A DNA stretch of 64,000 bases from Paenibacillus sp. JQZ6Y-1. GTDB taxonomy: Bacteria; Bacillota; Bacilli; Paenibacillales; Paenibacillaceae. Below, piece by piece: positions 1 to 8,451 of this stretch (within the stretch, counting starts at the first letter, position 1; the number at the start of each line of letters is the position of its first letter). The stretch spans positions 2,170,001-2,234,000 of the forward strand of contig NZ_JBFDUZ010000001.1 of NCBI RefSeq assembly GCF_040719145.1, given 5' to 3'. Made by a program: the position numbers and the translations under genes. Below the pieces are notes generated by a model. It was not told where the DNA came from. It was given only the letters and a program-made list of their open reading frames with translations, and did not search any database.

Positions 1-1150
1 TACCGGAAAAAGAAGATAGCGCGTCCAGCCCTTTCACCACGATATTATGGTTACCTGTACCACCGCCAAACACAACATCCACCTGCTGCTTGCTATCATT
101 TACACTGGCGATGCCATCCAGATCAGCAGCCTGAGGATCAGCTGGAGTGGTCATCACCATTTGTCCCGACATGTCGCCATACCATTTATACAGCCACCAT
201 GCACCATTTTTCTGTCCAGTATTTGTTACCAAATTGCTCAGGCGTCCCGGACGGAACCAGAAGGCAATATTGGCAGTATCCACACCAGAGCGTTCAAATT
301 CAGCAATATAGCGTACCATACTGCCCGGCACCGCTTGCTCTGAAACTACACCATATTCGTTAATGCTGATCGGTCTTGGACTGATCCCAAGCTCCTTTTC
401 CAAGGCGCGATAAGCCGCAATATGATCGGAGATGTAGCCGGGGGCTGGTCCATTGAGATAGTTTCCTTCTGGAGCACCAAGTTCATGCCAAGAGATGATG
501 TCTGGCAGTACATGATTATCGCGTGCATAGGTCAGGAAGTTTCTCAGCCAAGCTTCATTGTAATGAGTAATGCTAGGTCCAATGGTTTTGGTAGTCGAAT
601 CGAGCTGCTTGATGCGCAAATAGGTTTTTTTCCAGCCTTCATTGAATGGACCGGCTGCTTGTGTATTCCAAGTGCCATCTGGTTCATTCCACAACTCATA
701 TCCATATATATTATCTGCTCCCGATTGGAGTCTTGCCTGTACAATACCATCTACTTTGTTATACCAATCTTGCCAATCAACCCATTGATAGGGGAAGTTT
801 GGGTATATGTCCGGCATCCGAATGGTCACTTCCGCACCATTTCGTTTGGCAATTGGTGCTACCTTCAGCGCATCACCAATCGGTGTATTTTCTCCATTAG
901 GCAATTGTCCGCCATTCGGCGCCATTTGTGTAAACATCTTTGGCTTCGTTGGTCCGATCAGATCGTCCGTCGGTCGACCTTCCTCTGCTAATCCATACAA
1001 TGAACCAGAAGCAACATGTGTGACAGGCCTATAGGATTCTGATACATCTACTGTAAACGTCGTCGGAACCGCTGCCGACACAGGTTGCGCAGCAATTGGC
1101 AACACACTCATTAGTAATGCCCCACTTAACAAACACGCCATCTTTTTCAT
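1..1150 (-). CDS. Secreted clan GH-A glycoside hydrolase (partial, 3' end outside window)
   Basis: The frame is open from the ATG at 1150 to the window edge, about 383 codons. The start follows AAAGGTG at a good distance. The first ~27 residues are a Sec signal peptide (MKKMACLLSG, hydrophobic core, cleavage near PVSAA-VP). The catalytic region has LWNEPD near residue 155, the usual acid/base Asn-Glu-Pro of clan GH-A, and ISINEYG near 280, which fits the nucleophile Glu. WYNKV and SWHELGAPEG also suit a (beta/alpha)8 hydrolase of the GH39 type or a relative. The substrate cannot be read. It is probably an extracellular plant-polysaccharide enzyme and may continue into a carbohydrate-binding module. 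A cre-like site lies upstream at 1198-1211. Confidence 0.8.
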   Translation of the reverse strand, partial: MKKMACLLSGALLMSVLPIAAQPVSAAVPTTFTVDVSESYRPVTHVASGSLYGLAEEGRPTDDLIGPTKPKMFTQMAPNGGQLPNGENTPIGDALKVAPIAKRNGAEVTIRMPDIYPNFPYQWVDWQDWYNKVDGIVQARLQSGADNIYGYELWNEPDGTWNTQAAGPFNEGWKKTYLRIKQLDSTTKTIGPSITHYNEAWLRNFLTYARDNHVLPDIISWHELGAPEGNYLNGPAPGYISDHIAAYRALEKELGISPRPISINEYGVVSEQAVPGSMVRYIAEFERSGVDTANIAFWFRPGRLSNLVTNTGQKNGAWWLYKWYGDMSGQMVMTTPADPQAADLDGIASVNDSKQQVDVVFGGGTGNHNIVVKGLDALSSFSG

Positions 1151-1197
1151 TCGTCATCACCTTTCAAAATATCGTACTGTTTCTGGTCAAACGATAA

Positions 1198-1211
1198 ATA
1201 TAGCGCTTTCA
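1198..1211 (-). promoter_or_regulatory. cre-like site upstream of the glycosidase
   Basis: On the minus strand this reads TGAAAGCGCTATAT, matching the CcpA consensus WTGNAANCGNWNNCW except for the C near the 3' end. It lies about 50 bases upstream of a secreted glycosidase, where catabolite repression would make sense. It is a one-mismatch site found by eye. Confidence 0.4.
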
Positions 1212-1552
1212 ATAGACGTTGGCCGACGTCCATCCACTGGTGTAAAAGTTATAACTTCACACTAATAGGTTATTGGTTTTCCAAGTGGCGGTAAACTTAA
1301 TAAATCGTAGGATGGGTGCATATTACCGACTTGTAAGGTAAGAGGGATGGGAGGTAGCGATAGATAATGATGAGCCTCGTAAGCGAGTTGTAGAGCCATT
1401 TACAAGCTCCTATTCGTTCATTATGTAAAGGCACTTCCCCAATTGACCGGAGAAGTGCTTTGGTATTCCAAGCTATTTTGATAATTATCGCCAAACAAAT
1501 TTCTCCAATCCTCATTTATACCGTTATGAAATTACACAGTTATGCAGTTATT
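1212..1552. other. Gene-free interval with one hairpin
   Basis: No convincing gene is seen. A hairpin at about 1431-1458 (GCACTTCCCC paired with GGAGAAGTGC, one G-U pair) has no clean T-run on either side. It may end transcription of the small membrane-protein gene whose stop is at 1553. Confidence 0.4.
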
Positions 1553-1780
1553 TTAATCAATTTGCTGTCTAGAAGTATAAACCAAACTTCCACCTAACAA
1601 TAACAACATAGTGGGGACAATGATCCATACCAATCCTACATTCAAAATATCGTATGTAAACGCGCCTCCATTGATCTGCGACGATTGAGCTGCCCCTTCC
1701 AAGCCTGCAAGTATAAACCCTGTGCATAACAGCATAACCGAAGCTAAAATCAATGTGCAGCCTACTACCAATTTGATCAT
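1553..1780 (-). CDS. Small two-helix membrane protein
   Basis: A 75-residue protein with two hydrophobic helices, about residues 3-25 (LVVGCTLILASVMLLCTGFIL) and 47-68 (VGLVWIIVPTMLLLLGGSLV). The polar link between them contains AAQSSQINGG. The start ATG follows GGGGGAG and overlaps the stop of the ASCH gene by four bases (ATGA), so the two are probably translationally coupled. The frame stays open further upstream, but only inside the ASCH gene. No family is recognised. Confidence 0.6.
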   Translation of the reverse strand: MIKLVVGCTLILASVMLLCTGFILAGLEGAAQSSQINGGAFTYDILNVGLVWIIVPTMLLLLGGSLVYTSRQQID

Positions 1781-2211
1781 AACGTCTCCCCCCATTCCCA
1801 TAGACTCAATTTTCCTTTTGCCGGAATTGGTGTTTTCAATTGCTCTATCACTTCCATATCCCACGCATATCGTCCTATCGTAAAATCTCCAAATGTCCAT
1901 TCTGGATCAGTAATATGCTGCCCATTTTCTAGTATGCAGCCAGACGGTAACGCTTCTATAGCTTGCCAACAATTCATCACCTTTGCTATCGCTATCACGG
2001 AGCTGGTAGGCAAGTCTGCCATTGTCAGATAACCATGCCGCTCCAGCGCCTCTCGTACATACACATTTTGAAAAGCGTCCTTATCAACTGTTTTCCCAGC
2101 ATGAATAGCTAGCTGACCACGCCATGTCGTTTTCCAGCTTCGTGTTTCGTATTGCTTTTCGCCCAGTGAGACGAGTGTTGCCCACGGTTGCCTAATCGTG
2201 ATTGCTTTCAT
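1777..2211 (-). CDS. ASCH-domain protein
   Basis: 144 residues. The N-terminus MKAITIRQPWATLVSLGEKQYETRSWKT is the classic opening of ASCH-domain proteins, a PUA-like beta-barrel fold thought to bind RNA or modified nucleotides. GQLAIHAGK and the later SSVIAIAKVMNC are also typical. The ATG at 2211 is preceded by GGAGG with a 10-base spacer; a TTG three bases upstream (2214) is an alternative with a 7-base spacer. Its last bases overlap the downstream small membrane-protein gene. The molecular function is unknown. Confidence 0.8.
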   Translation of the reverse strand: MKAITIRQPWATLVSLGEKQYETRSWKTTWRGQLAIHAGKTVDKDAFQNVYVREALERHGYLTMADLPTSSVIAIAKVMNCWQAIEALPSGCILENGQHITDPEWTFGDFTIGRYAWDMEVIEQLKTPIPAKGKLSLWEWGETL

Positions 2212-2284
2212 CAATTATGATCCTCCACTGTCATACTTTCCCCGATCGGAGCACACACTACTATCATATCAAAAAACATATAGA

Positions 2285-2315
2285 AAAACCTCGGCGCTTG
2301 GAGCACCGAGGTTTT
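2285..2315 (-). terminator. Rho-independent terminator of glnRA
   Basis: The perfect stem AAAACCTCGG / CCGAGGTTTT with an 11-base loop lies 12 bases past the glnA stop. On the minus strand it runs into TTTT-C-TAT. Confidence 0.9.
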
Positions 2316-2326
2316 AGGTTTGGCTT

Positions 2327-3655
2327 TTAGTACAGCGTCATATATTGGTCGCGTTCCCATTGATGCACTTGGGTGCGATACATATCCCATTCAATCTCTT
2401 TCAGCTCGTAAAAGTGAGCTGTAGCATGCTCGCCCAATGCTGTGATCATCACATCATCACGCAACAGGTCATGCAATGCTTCTTTCAGATCGCCCGGCAA
2501 ACTAGGAATGCCTTCGTCGATCCGCTCATCCTCCGTCATTATGTAGATGTTGCGGTCGATTGGTTTTGGCAGATTCAGTTTACGATCAATACCGTCCAAA
2601 CCTGCTCTCAGCATAACAGCCAATGCCAGATACGGGTTCGCTGTCGGGTCTGGGTTGCGCAGCTCGATGCGCGTGCTCAAACCACGGGATGCTGGAATAC
2701 GTACCATTGGGCTACGGTTACTTGCTGACCATGCCACATAAACAGGAGCCTCATAACCAGGAACCAGACGTTTGTACGAGTTCACGGTAGGATTTGTTAC
2801 AGCTGCCATAGAACGGGCATGTTTCAGGATACCTGCCATATAGTGACGGGCAATCTCGCTCAGACCGATCTCATCGCTCTCATCGTAGAATGCATTCTCT
2901 CCATCGCGGAACAGCGATTGGTGACAGTGCATACCGGAACCGTTCATACCAAACAATGGTTTTGGCATAAATGTCGCGTGCAGACCATGCTGACGGGCAA
3001 TCGTACGTACAACAAGCTTGAACGTTTGAATTTGGTCAGCTGCTAGCAATGCAGGTGCATATTTGAAATCGATCTCATGCTGTCCCGGTGCTACTTCGTG
3101 GTGGGACGCTTCGATTTCAAAGCCCATTTCTTCCAGCGTAATAACGATATCACGGCGACAGTTTTCACCCAGATCAGTTGGAGCTAAATCAAAATAACCG
3201 CCTTGGTCATTCAGCTCCTCTGTCGGATTACCATTTGCATCCGTACGGAACAAGAAGAATTCCGGCTCTGGACCGACCATCATATCGGTAAAGCCCATTG
3301 CTTCGGCTTCTTTCAGATTGCGTTTCAGTACGCCGCGCGGATCACCAGCGAATGGTGTGCCATCCGGCATGTACACATCACAAATCAGACGTGCCACACG
3401 ATTGTCTGTTACCCATGGGAAAATAACCCATGTGTCCAGATCCGGGTACAGATACATATCGGATTCTTCAATACGTACATAGCCTTCGATTGAAGATCCA
3501 TCAAACATCATTTTATTGTCCAGCGCTTTGGTCAGCTGGCTTACCGGGATTTCCACGTTTTTGATCGCGCCCAGCAAGTCGGTGAACTGCAATCGAATAA
3601 AACGTACATTTTCTTCTTTGGCAATTCGCAGAATATCTTCCTTCGTGAAACTCAC
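2327..3655 (-). CDS. glnA: Glutamine synthetase, type I
   Basis: 442 residues, normal length for the short GSI-alpha class of Bacillales. It condenses glutamate and ammonia to glutamine using ATP, as a cytosolic dodecamer. Visible motifs are the beta-Grasp start with [19 protein letters not shown], the active-site region [21 protein letters not shown], the ATP-binding [17 protein letters not shown], and [10 protein letters not shown]. No adenylylation insert is seen, as expected where control is by feedback and GlnR. It follows glnR by 24 bases, and the pair share the promoter at 4145-4173 and the terminator at 2285-2315. The C-terminus [12 protein letters not shown] agrees with Bacillus GlnA. 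Confidence 0.98.
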   Translation of the reverse strand: MSFTKEDILRIAKEENVRFIRLQFTDLLGAIKNVEIPVSQLTKALDNKMMFDGSSIEGYVRIEESDMYLYPDLDTWVIFPWVTDNRVARLICDVYMPDGTPFAGDPRGVLKRNLKEAEAMGFTDMMVGPEPEFFLFRTDANGNPTEELNDQGGYFDLAPTDLGENCRRDIVITLEEMGFEIEASHHEVAPGQHEIDFKYAPALLAADQIQTFKLVVRTIARQHGLHATFMPKPLFGMNGSGMHCHQSLFRDGENAFYDESDEIGLSEIARHYMAGILKHARSMAAVTNPTVNSYKRLVPGYEAPVYVAWSASNRSPMVRIPASRGLSTRIELRNPDPTANPYLALAVMLRAGLDGIDRKLNLPKPIDRNIYIMTEDERIDEGIPSLPGDLKEALHDLLRDDVMITALGEHATAHFYELKEIEWDMYRTQVHQWERDQYMTLY

Positions 3656-3679
3656 GTTACCCTCTCCTCTGTGCTCTGT

Positions 3680-4093
3680 TTATTTTTTGTTGAAGAATCG
3701 GGATAATTCCCCTTGGATAAGAGACACCTGACCCGGACGCTTGCCGGTAACCAGTTGCTGTTTAAGCATACGATGAAGTTGGGAATCTGACAATTCCCTG
3801 CGACGCTCTTCTGTATCCGGTGTGATCACCGTTGCTTCTTCCGATTCTTTGGAAACAGGGTTCATCACTTGTTTGATACCAGCGATATTTACCCCTTTCT
3901 CGATCAGTGCTTTGATTTCGAGCAAACGCTCTACATCGTTAAATGAGAACAAACGCTGATTTCCCGATGTACGAGCAGGTACGATCAAATTGTGTTGTTC
4001 ATAGTAGCGAATCTGACGTGCAGACAGATCCGTCAGTTTCATGACGATCCCGATTGGGAAAAGCGCCATATTTCTCCGAATTTCATCACCCAT
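3680..4093 (-). CDS. glnR: MerR-family nitrogen repressor GlnR
   Basis: 137 residues. The MerR winged helix-turn-helix (about 13-80) contains MKLTDLSARQIRYYEQHNLIVP and NQRLFSFNDVERLLEIKALIEKG. The C-terminal tail (SQLHRMLKQQLV...GELSRFFNKK) is the GlnR-specific part through which feedback-inhibited glutamine synthetase activates the repressor. It is first in the glnRA operon. The start ATG follows GGAAGG at 11 bases. A perfect GlnR operator lies just upstream of its promoter, so it represses itself. Confidence 0.97.
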   Translation of the reverse strand: MGDEIRRNMALFPIGIVMKLTDLSARQIRYYEQHNLIVPARTSGNQRLFSFNDVERLLEIKALIEKGVNIAGIKQVMNPVSKESEEATVITPDTEERRRELSDSQLHRMLKQQLVTGKRPGQVSLIQGELSRFFNKK

Positions 4094-4144
4094 GTATTCA
4101 TCAACCTTCCAATTCGCATTTTAGCTTTATATTCTCTTGCTACT

Positions 4145-4173
4145 ATTGTACATATCCTGATATCGAGCGTCAA
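4145..4173 (-). promoter_or_regulatory. Sigma-A promoter of glnRA
   Basis: The minus strand has TTGACG (4173-4168), a 17-base spacer and TACAAT (4150-4145). It lies about 50 bases upstream of the glnR start and directly below the GlnR box. Confidence 0.9.
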
Positions 4174-4178
4174 TAACA

Positions 4179-4195
4179 TGTTAAGTTAACTCACA
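4179..4195. promoter_or_regulatory. GlnR operator (TGTNA-N7-TNACA)
   Basis: TGTTAAGTTAACTCACA matches the GlnR/TnrA consensus TGTNAN7TNACA at every fixed position. It sits 5 bases upstream of the -35 hexamer of the glnR promoter, as in Bacillus. A second TGTTA half-site lies a little further upstream (around 4216-4227). Confidence 0.9.
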
Positions 4196-4227
4196 ATAAT
4201 TTTATATTGCTTTAACATGCGCATAAC

Positions 4228-4869
4228 AAACGAACAGATAGAAAGTTTCTATATATGCGCAAGCTCTCTTTTTCACAGACTTATTATAACATGAGATGCC
4301 TGTCAAATGCACGTCAGGTCGCTAATCTGTCTGTCAATATTACTATATGATGTGAAGTCGACGAGAAGCCCATGTAGAGGTGTGACTTTCCAATGCTGAC
4401 TAGCTAATTTGTAATATCCTAGTTTATTGCGCAATGATAGGAAAATGACCTTCGTTTAGTCATTTCCGCAGCAAACATTACAATACGCGCGATTTATATT
4501 GTAATTCGCTTGCATTAGAATAGGAATTTGCTGTCTTTGGTAGCTTTTCTGCCCGTTAACAAATATCTCATCAACTGAAGATACGAATGCCTTTGTATGA
4601 ATAGCACATCTATACTGTTTATCAAAAGAGAGTTACCACGTATAATCATAACTTTGTGACAGAGTGAACATAGTATAACGTATTCAATATCTTCCTATAG
4701 AACGAGATCACGTAGATAAAATGCAGCAGTTATTGCGTATGACAATAAACTTATATTCACAACCTATAAGTAAGAGAGCAAGCTGCCTTATTTATCCATA
4801 TTGATCATAACAGTAACTCATATCTATCAAGGATTTCTATTGACCTTTTATCAACTATCGCGTTCAAAA
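4228..4869. other. Gene-free AT-rich interval
   Basis: Upstream of the glnR control region and downstream of ynbB. I see no open frame of note, no RNA gene and no strong repeat. It is AT-rich with many short runs of A and T. Confidence 0.5.
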
Positions 4870-4937
4870 AAAGAAAGAAAAATGATTTCCGCAACAGATC
4901 CTTTCAAATAACCTATTCAAATAGGTTGCGGAAATCA
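4870..4937 (-). terminator. Terminator of ynbB, with a nested hairpin
   Basis: Perfect 13-base arms TGATTTCCGCAAC (4883-4895) and GTTGCGGAAATCA (4925-4937). On the minus strand they are followed by a T-rich tail (TTTTTCTTTCTTTTTTT). The loop and one arm contain a second palindrome, AACCTATT-CA-AATAGGTT (4910-4927), which competes with the long stem. Confidence 0.8.
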
Positions 4938-4989
4938 GGCTGCTATATGCTAATTACAACAACATGTAGCAGCATGATATTCTTTTTCT

Positions 4990-6243
4990 TTATAACAATT
5001 GACGCTCTAGCATCGTTTGCAATGCCATCAGTACACCAAGCTTCACATGGGAAAACGTTAATCCACCCTGCATGTAGCCGATATACGGCTCACGGATCGG
5101 CGCATCCGCAGACAATTCCAAGCTGCCCCCTTGAATAAAGGTACCAGCTGCCATAATAACAGGATGCTCATAGCCCGGCATATCCCACGGTTCAGGTACA
5201 ACATGGCTGTCCACTGCTGCTGCGCGCTGAATTCCTTGTACAAAGGCAATCAGCTGCTGTTCCTGCTGGAATGAAACGGCTTGAATAAGATCGGTACGCG
5301 GTTCGTTCCAACCCGGTTTGCTGTTGAAGCCTGCCAGCTCAAACATCGCGGCAGCGTAAATACTGCCTTTGAGCGCCTGACCAACGATGGTTGGTGCCAT
5401 ATACAAGCCTTGATAGATACCGCGTGTCGTTCCGAGCATCGCGCCTACCTCGCCACCAATTCCTGGTGCAGTCATTCGGTACGATGCCAGCTCTACGTAT
5501 TCTCGTTTACCGCAAATATAACCGCCCGTTTCGGCAATACCGCCACCCGGATTTTTGATCAATGAGCCTGCCATCAAATCTACACCAACTTGAGTCGGCT
5601 CTAGCGTTTCGCTAAATTCTCCATAACAATTATCTACGAAGATGACAACATCCGAGCGATATTCACGAATCTTACGTACCATCTGCTCAATGTCAGCAAT
5701 CGTGAAGGATGAACGCCAATCGTATCCACGGGAACGCTGAATGCCGATCACTTTGGTGCGCTCATTCATTTTCCCTTCTACTGCCTGCCAATCCACTTGT
5801 CCTTGCTCATCCAGCGCAGCTTCGCTGTACGTAATGCCAAAGTCCGCCAGCGATCCTTTACCATCGCCCGGTTTCCCAATAACCTTGTGCAGAGTATCGT
5901 AAGGGCGACCAGTAATGTAAAGCAGTTCATCGCCCGGACGCAGCACACCGAACAGAGCCGTTGCAATCGTATGCGTACCAGAAGCGAAATGCGGACGTAC
6001 CAATGCCGCTTCACAACCAAACACTTCTGCATATACCTCTTCCAGCACTTCACGTCCGCGATCATTGTATGCGTATCCGGTTGAACCAGCAAAATGATAA
6101 TCGCTCACTTTATGCTTTTGAAACGCTTCAATCACTTTCCACTGATTGGCATCGACTACTCGGTCCAACTTACGAACCGCCTCGTCAATGATCTGATCTG
6201 CCTGAGCAGACCATGCCATAATTGTATCGTCAAAAACCGGCAT
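4990..6243 (-). CDS. ynbB: PLP-dependent methionine gamma-lyase-like protein (YnbB, 'aluminium resistance')
   Basis: 417 residues, in the Cys/Met metabolism PLP-enzyme fold (YnbB family). The PLP lysine is in GSLIKNPGGGIAETGGY; VDNCYGEF provides the cofactor-contacting Asp; RPHFASGTHTIATALFGVLRPGDELLYI is typical of the family. The physiological substrate is not established; family members are called methionine gamma-lyase or aluminium-resistance proteins. The ATG at 6243 has GGGGAG eight bases upstream; the further six open codons upstream contain that binding site and are not coding. It sits between hflX and glnRA as in Bacillus subtilis and ends at a strong terminator. Confidence 0.92.
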   Translation of the reverse strand: MPVFDDTIMAWSAQADQIIDEAVRKLDRVVDANQWKVIEAFQKHKVSDYHFAGSTGYAYNDRGREVLEEVYAEVFGCEAALVRPHFASGTHTIATALFGVLRPGDELLYITGRPYDTLHKVIGKPGDGKGSLADFGITYSEAALDEQGQVDWQAVEGKMNERTKVIGIQRSRGYDWRSSFTIADIEQMVRKIREYRSDVVIFVDNCYGEFSETLEPTQVGVDLMAGSLIKNPGGGIAETGGYICGKREYVELASYRMTAPGIGGEVGAMLGTTRGIYQGLYMAPTIVGQALKGSIYAAAMFELAGFNSKPGWNEPRTDLIQAVSFQQEQQLIAFVQGIQRAAAVDSHVVPEPWDMPGYEHPVIMAAGTFIQGGSLELSADAPIREPYIGYMQGGLTFSHVKLGVLMALQTMLERQLL

Positions 6244-6263
6244 TTCTTTATCTCCCCGCAATG

Positions 6264-6294
6264 ATAGCCCGCCCCGGTCATGCGGGCGGGCTAT
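6264..6294 (-). promoter_or_regulatory. GC-rich hairpin just ahead of the ynbB ribosome binding site
   Basis: The arms ATAGCCCGCC and GGCGGGCTAT end about 20 bases upstream of the ynbB start. No T-run follows on either strand, so it is not a standard terminator. It may be an RNA-stability or processing element between hflX and ynbB. Confidence 0.45.
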
Positions 6295-6463
6295 ATCGTA
6301 TTCATGTTTGGCTGTCTGCCACGCCTGTTATTTCCGGTGTCAACAAAACGAAATCATGTATCCCGTTCTGTCATGGCGTGTCAAAATGTAAACTTTCGCG
6401 ATTCATATTTTACACGAAACGACAGCTGAAAGAAATGTCATTGTGAAAATTGTCGCAATTTTG

Positions 6464-7750
6464 TCACTTTACTTCATACTCTTGCAGCTTGTAGCCAAAC
6501 TTCTCATAGTCGACCTTATTGATTTCGACGGTGAAAATAGCTTCATTTTCCTCATACTCTTGATCCAAAATACTGCTAAACGTATACAGTTGCGAGATCA
6601 GATCACCGCGTTCAGCTGGAATGCGATAAATGCGTTTGCCACCTGCCAGTTGATCCTGAATTAACAGGCTGACCTTTTCCAGATCCGCCTCGTTATAGGC
6701 ACTAATACGCAGATGTGTACTGTCAGACGGTAACATTTCCAGTTGAGATGGTGTGCACAAATCGGATTTGTTATAAAGGACTACCATCTCCTTCCCACCT
6801 GCGCCCAATTCCTGCAAAATGTCATCGACCACCTGCATTTGCTCATCTCGTCGCTCAGAGGATGCGTCTACCACATGCAAAATCAGATCCGCTTCGTTAA
6901 CTTCCTCCAATGTAGCACGGAAGGCAGCTACCAGATCATGCGGCAAATTTTGAATAAATCCAACGGTATCGGTCAATACAATTTCTTTGCCGCCTGGTAG
7001 CTCTAGTGTGCGTGATGTCGGATCAAGGGTCGCAAACAGCTGATCCTGCACATACACATCAGCAGCAGTCAACTGCTTGAGCAATGTTGATTTACCAGCA
7101 TTGGTATAACCAACAAGTGCTACTTGTACGACGCCGGACTTTTTACGACGTTCCCGATAGAGTACGCGATGACGCATAATTTCTTCGAGTTGTCGTTTGA
7201 GATCGGTTACCCGCGTGCGGATATGACGACGGTCGGTTTCCAGCTTGCTCTCACCCGGACCGCGCGTACCGATTCCGCCGCCCAGCCGAGACAGGTTTTT
7301 GCCCTGACCGGATAGACGTGGCAGTAGATACGTATACTGCGCCAGCTCGACCTGTAAAATACCTTCGCGTGTTTTGGCACGCTGAGCGAAAATATCCAAA
7401 ATCAGCTGCGTACGGTCAATAATTTTCGCATCCAGATGCTCCTCCAGATTACGCACCTGTGCACCGGACAGCTCCTGATCGAAAATGACTGTATTGGCGC
7501 CAAGCGCTTCAAGCAAAATGCGCAGCTCCTCAACTTTCCCTTTCCCGATAAACCAGCGTACATCCGGCATCTCGCGATTCTGCGTCATCTGCTCCAGTAC
7601 CTCTACGCCTGCGGTTTCCGCCAGACTGACAAGTTCTTGAATCGAGCCTTCAGCATTGACATTGTTACGCTTGTCCATCTGTGTATAGAGACTAACCAGT
7701 ACGGCTCTTGCTTGCTGCTCGGTCTGTGTATCATGTGTTCCTTGTTTCAT
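6464..7750 (-). CDS. hflX: Ribosome-associated GTPase HflX
   Basis: 428 residues. The N-terminal HflX domain (to ~195) has the glycine-rich SRLGGGIGTRGPGESKLETDRR. The G domain follows with G1 GYTNAGKST, G3 DTVGFI and G4 NKSD. HflX splits stalled or hibernating 70S ribosomes. The start ATG is preceded by AAGGGG at 6 bases. It lies 46 bases after the DUF402 gene and upstream of ynbB. Confidence 0.96.
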   Translation of the reverse strand: MKQGTHDTQTEQQARAVLVSLYTQMDKRNNVNAEGSIQELVSLAETAGVEVLEQMTQNREMPDVRWFIGKGKVEELRILLEALGANTVIFDQELSGAQVRNLEEHLDAKIIDRTQLILDIFAQRAKTREGILQVELAQYTYLLPRLSGQGKNLSRLGGGIGTRGPGESKLETDRRHIRTRVTDLKRQLEEIMRHRVLYRERRKKSGVVQVALVGYTNAGKSTLLKQLTAADVYVQDQLFATLDPTSRTLELPGGKEIVLTDTVGFIQNLPHDLVAAFRATLEEVNEADLILHVVDASSERRDEQMQVVDDILQELGAGGKEMVVLYNKSDLCTPSQLEMLPSDSTHLRISAYNEADLEKVSLLIQDQLAGGKRIYRIPAERGDLISQLYTFSSILDQEYEENEAIFTVEINKVDYEKFGYKLQEYEVK

Positions 7751-7796
7751 GGTATACCCCTTGTGTATGTTATGACATCATTAATAAAGCGGTTGC

Positions 7797-8345
7797 TCAG
7801 GAGTGATGATCCCGTCCAAACAGACTGCGCCGATGCTTGAGTGATAATGGGAACAGCGGAAAAGCATGCGCATCAATCTGCTTGAGCAGCCGTTTAGCCG
7901 TTGCATGAGCCAATTCGTAATCCTGCTTTGTAATGACTCGACGACGTAATGCATCATCTAGCTCATCCTCATCTAGCAGGAAAATCTGCCCATCCTTCAT
8001 GACTACAATATCCAGATACAGATCATCAAACCACGGAACGCCTTGATCGGTAATCCCCTGTGTTTTGCAGATGTCGATGTACCACTCGATAATCTCTAGC
8101 TTGTCATCGAACATAGCGGTTACAACATAGTTGGCGTTATCCGGGTAATACTGCATCCATGAATATTCGGCAGCAGCGATGCAAAACCTCCGGCCTCCGT
8201 AAATTTTGTATAATGGTTCGCGCAAACGGTTCATATGGTAGAGCGTCACATATCCTGTAAAAATATTGTTGTTTACATAGCGACGTGTATAACTGCGTTG
8301 TATGACACGCCGCCAGTTCGCTCGATCTGCAAATTTACGTTTCAT
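7797..8345 (-). CDS. DUF402 protein, likely nucleoside di-/triphosphate phosphatase
   Basis: 182 residues. The DUF402 barrel spans about 45-160, with the conserved WMQYYPDNANY, the WYIDICK strand and PWFDDLYLDIVV, whose acidic residues bind metal in structurally known members (the Sa1684/Ntdp group). It probably hydrolyses nucleotides in the cytosol. The basic N-terminus KRKFADRANWRRV is also seen in relatives. The start lies behind GGAAAGGGA. It is upstream of hflX, and the PBP terminator precedes it. Confidence 0.85.
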   Translation of the reverse strand: MKRKFADRANWRRVIQRSYTRRYVNNNIFTGYVTLYHMNRLREPLYKIYGGRRFCIAAAEYSWMQYYPDNANYVVTAMFDDKLEIIEWYIDICKTQGITDQGVPWFDDLYLDIVVMKDGQIFLLDEDELDDALRRRVITKQDYELAHATAKRLLKQIDAHAFPLFPLSLKHRRSLFGRDHHS

Positions 8346-8402
8346 GGAAGCGTCCCTTTCCTACAAAGTAACTTCAGAATAGCATATTTGCGCCCATCGC
8401 TC

Positions 8403-8436
8403 AAAAAAAGCCTCCAATCTTTCCGATTGGAGGCTT
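8403..8436 (-). terminator. Terminator of the penicillin-binding protein gene
   Basis: The perfect 12-base stem AAGCCTCCAATC / GATTGGAGGCTT is followed on the minus strand by seven T. It lies 16 bases past the stop. Confidence 0.93.
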
Positions 8437-8451
8437 GATTCGTGCCATTTC

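Noticed and set aside
1297-1515. A 72-codon minus-strand frame
   Set aside because: No ribosome binding site and it runs through the hairpin at 1431-1458; composition does not look coding.
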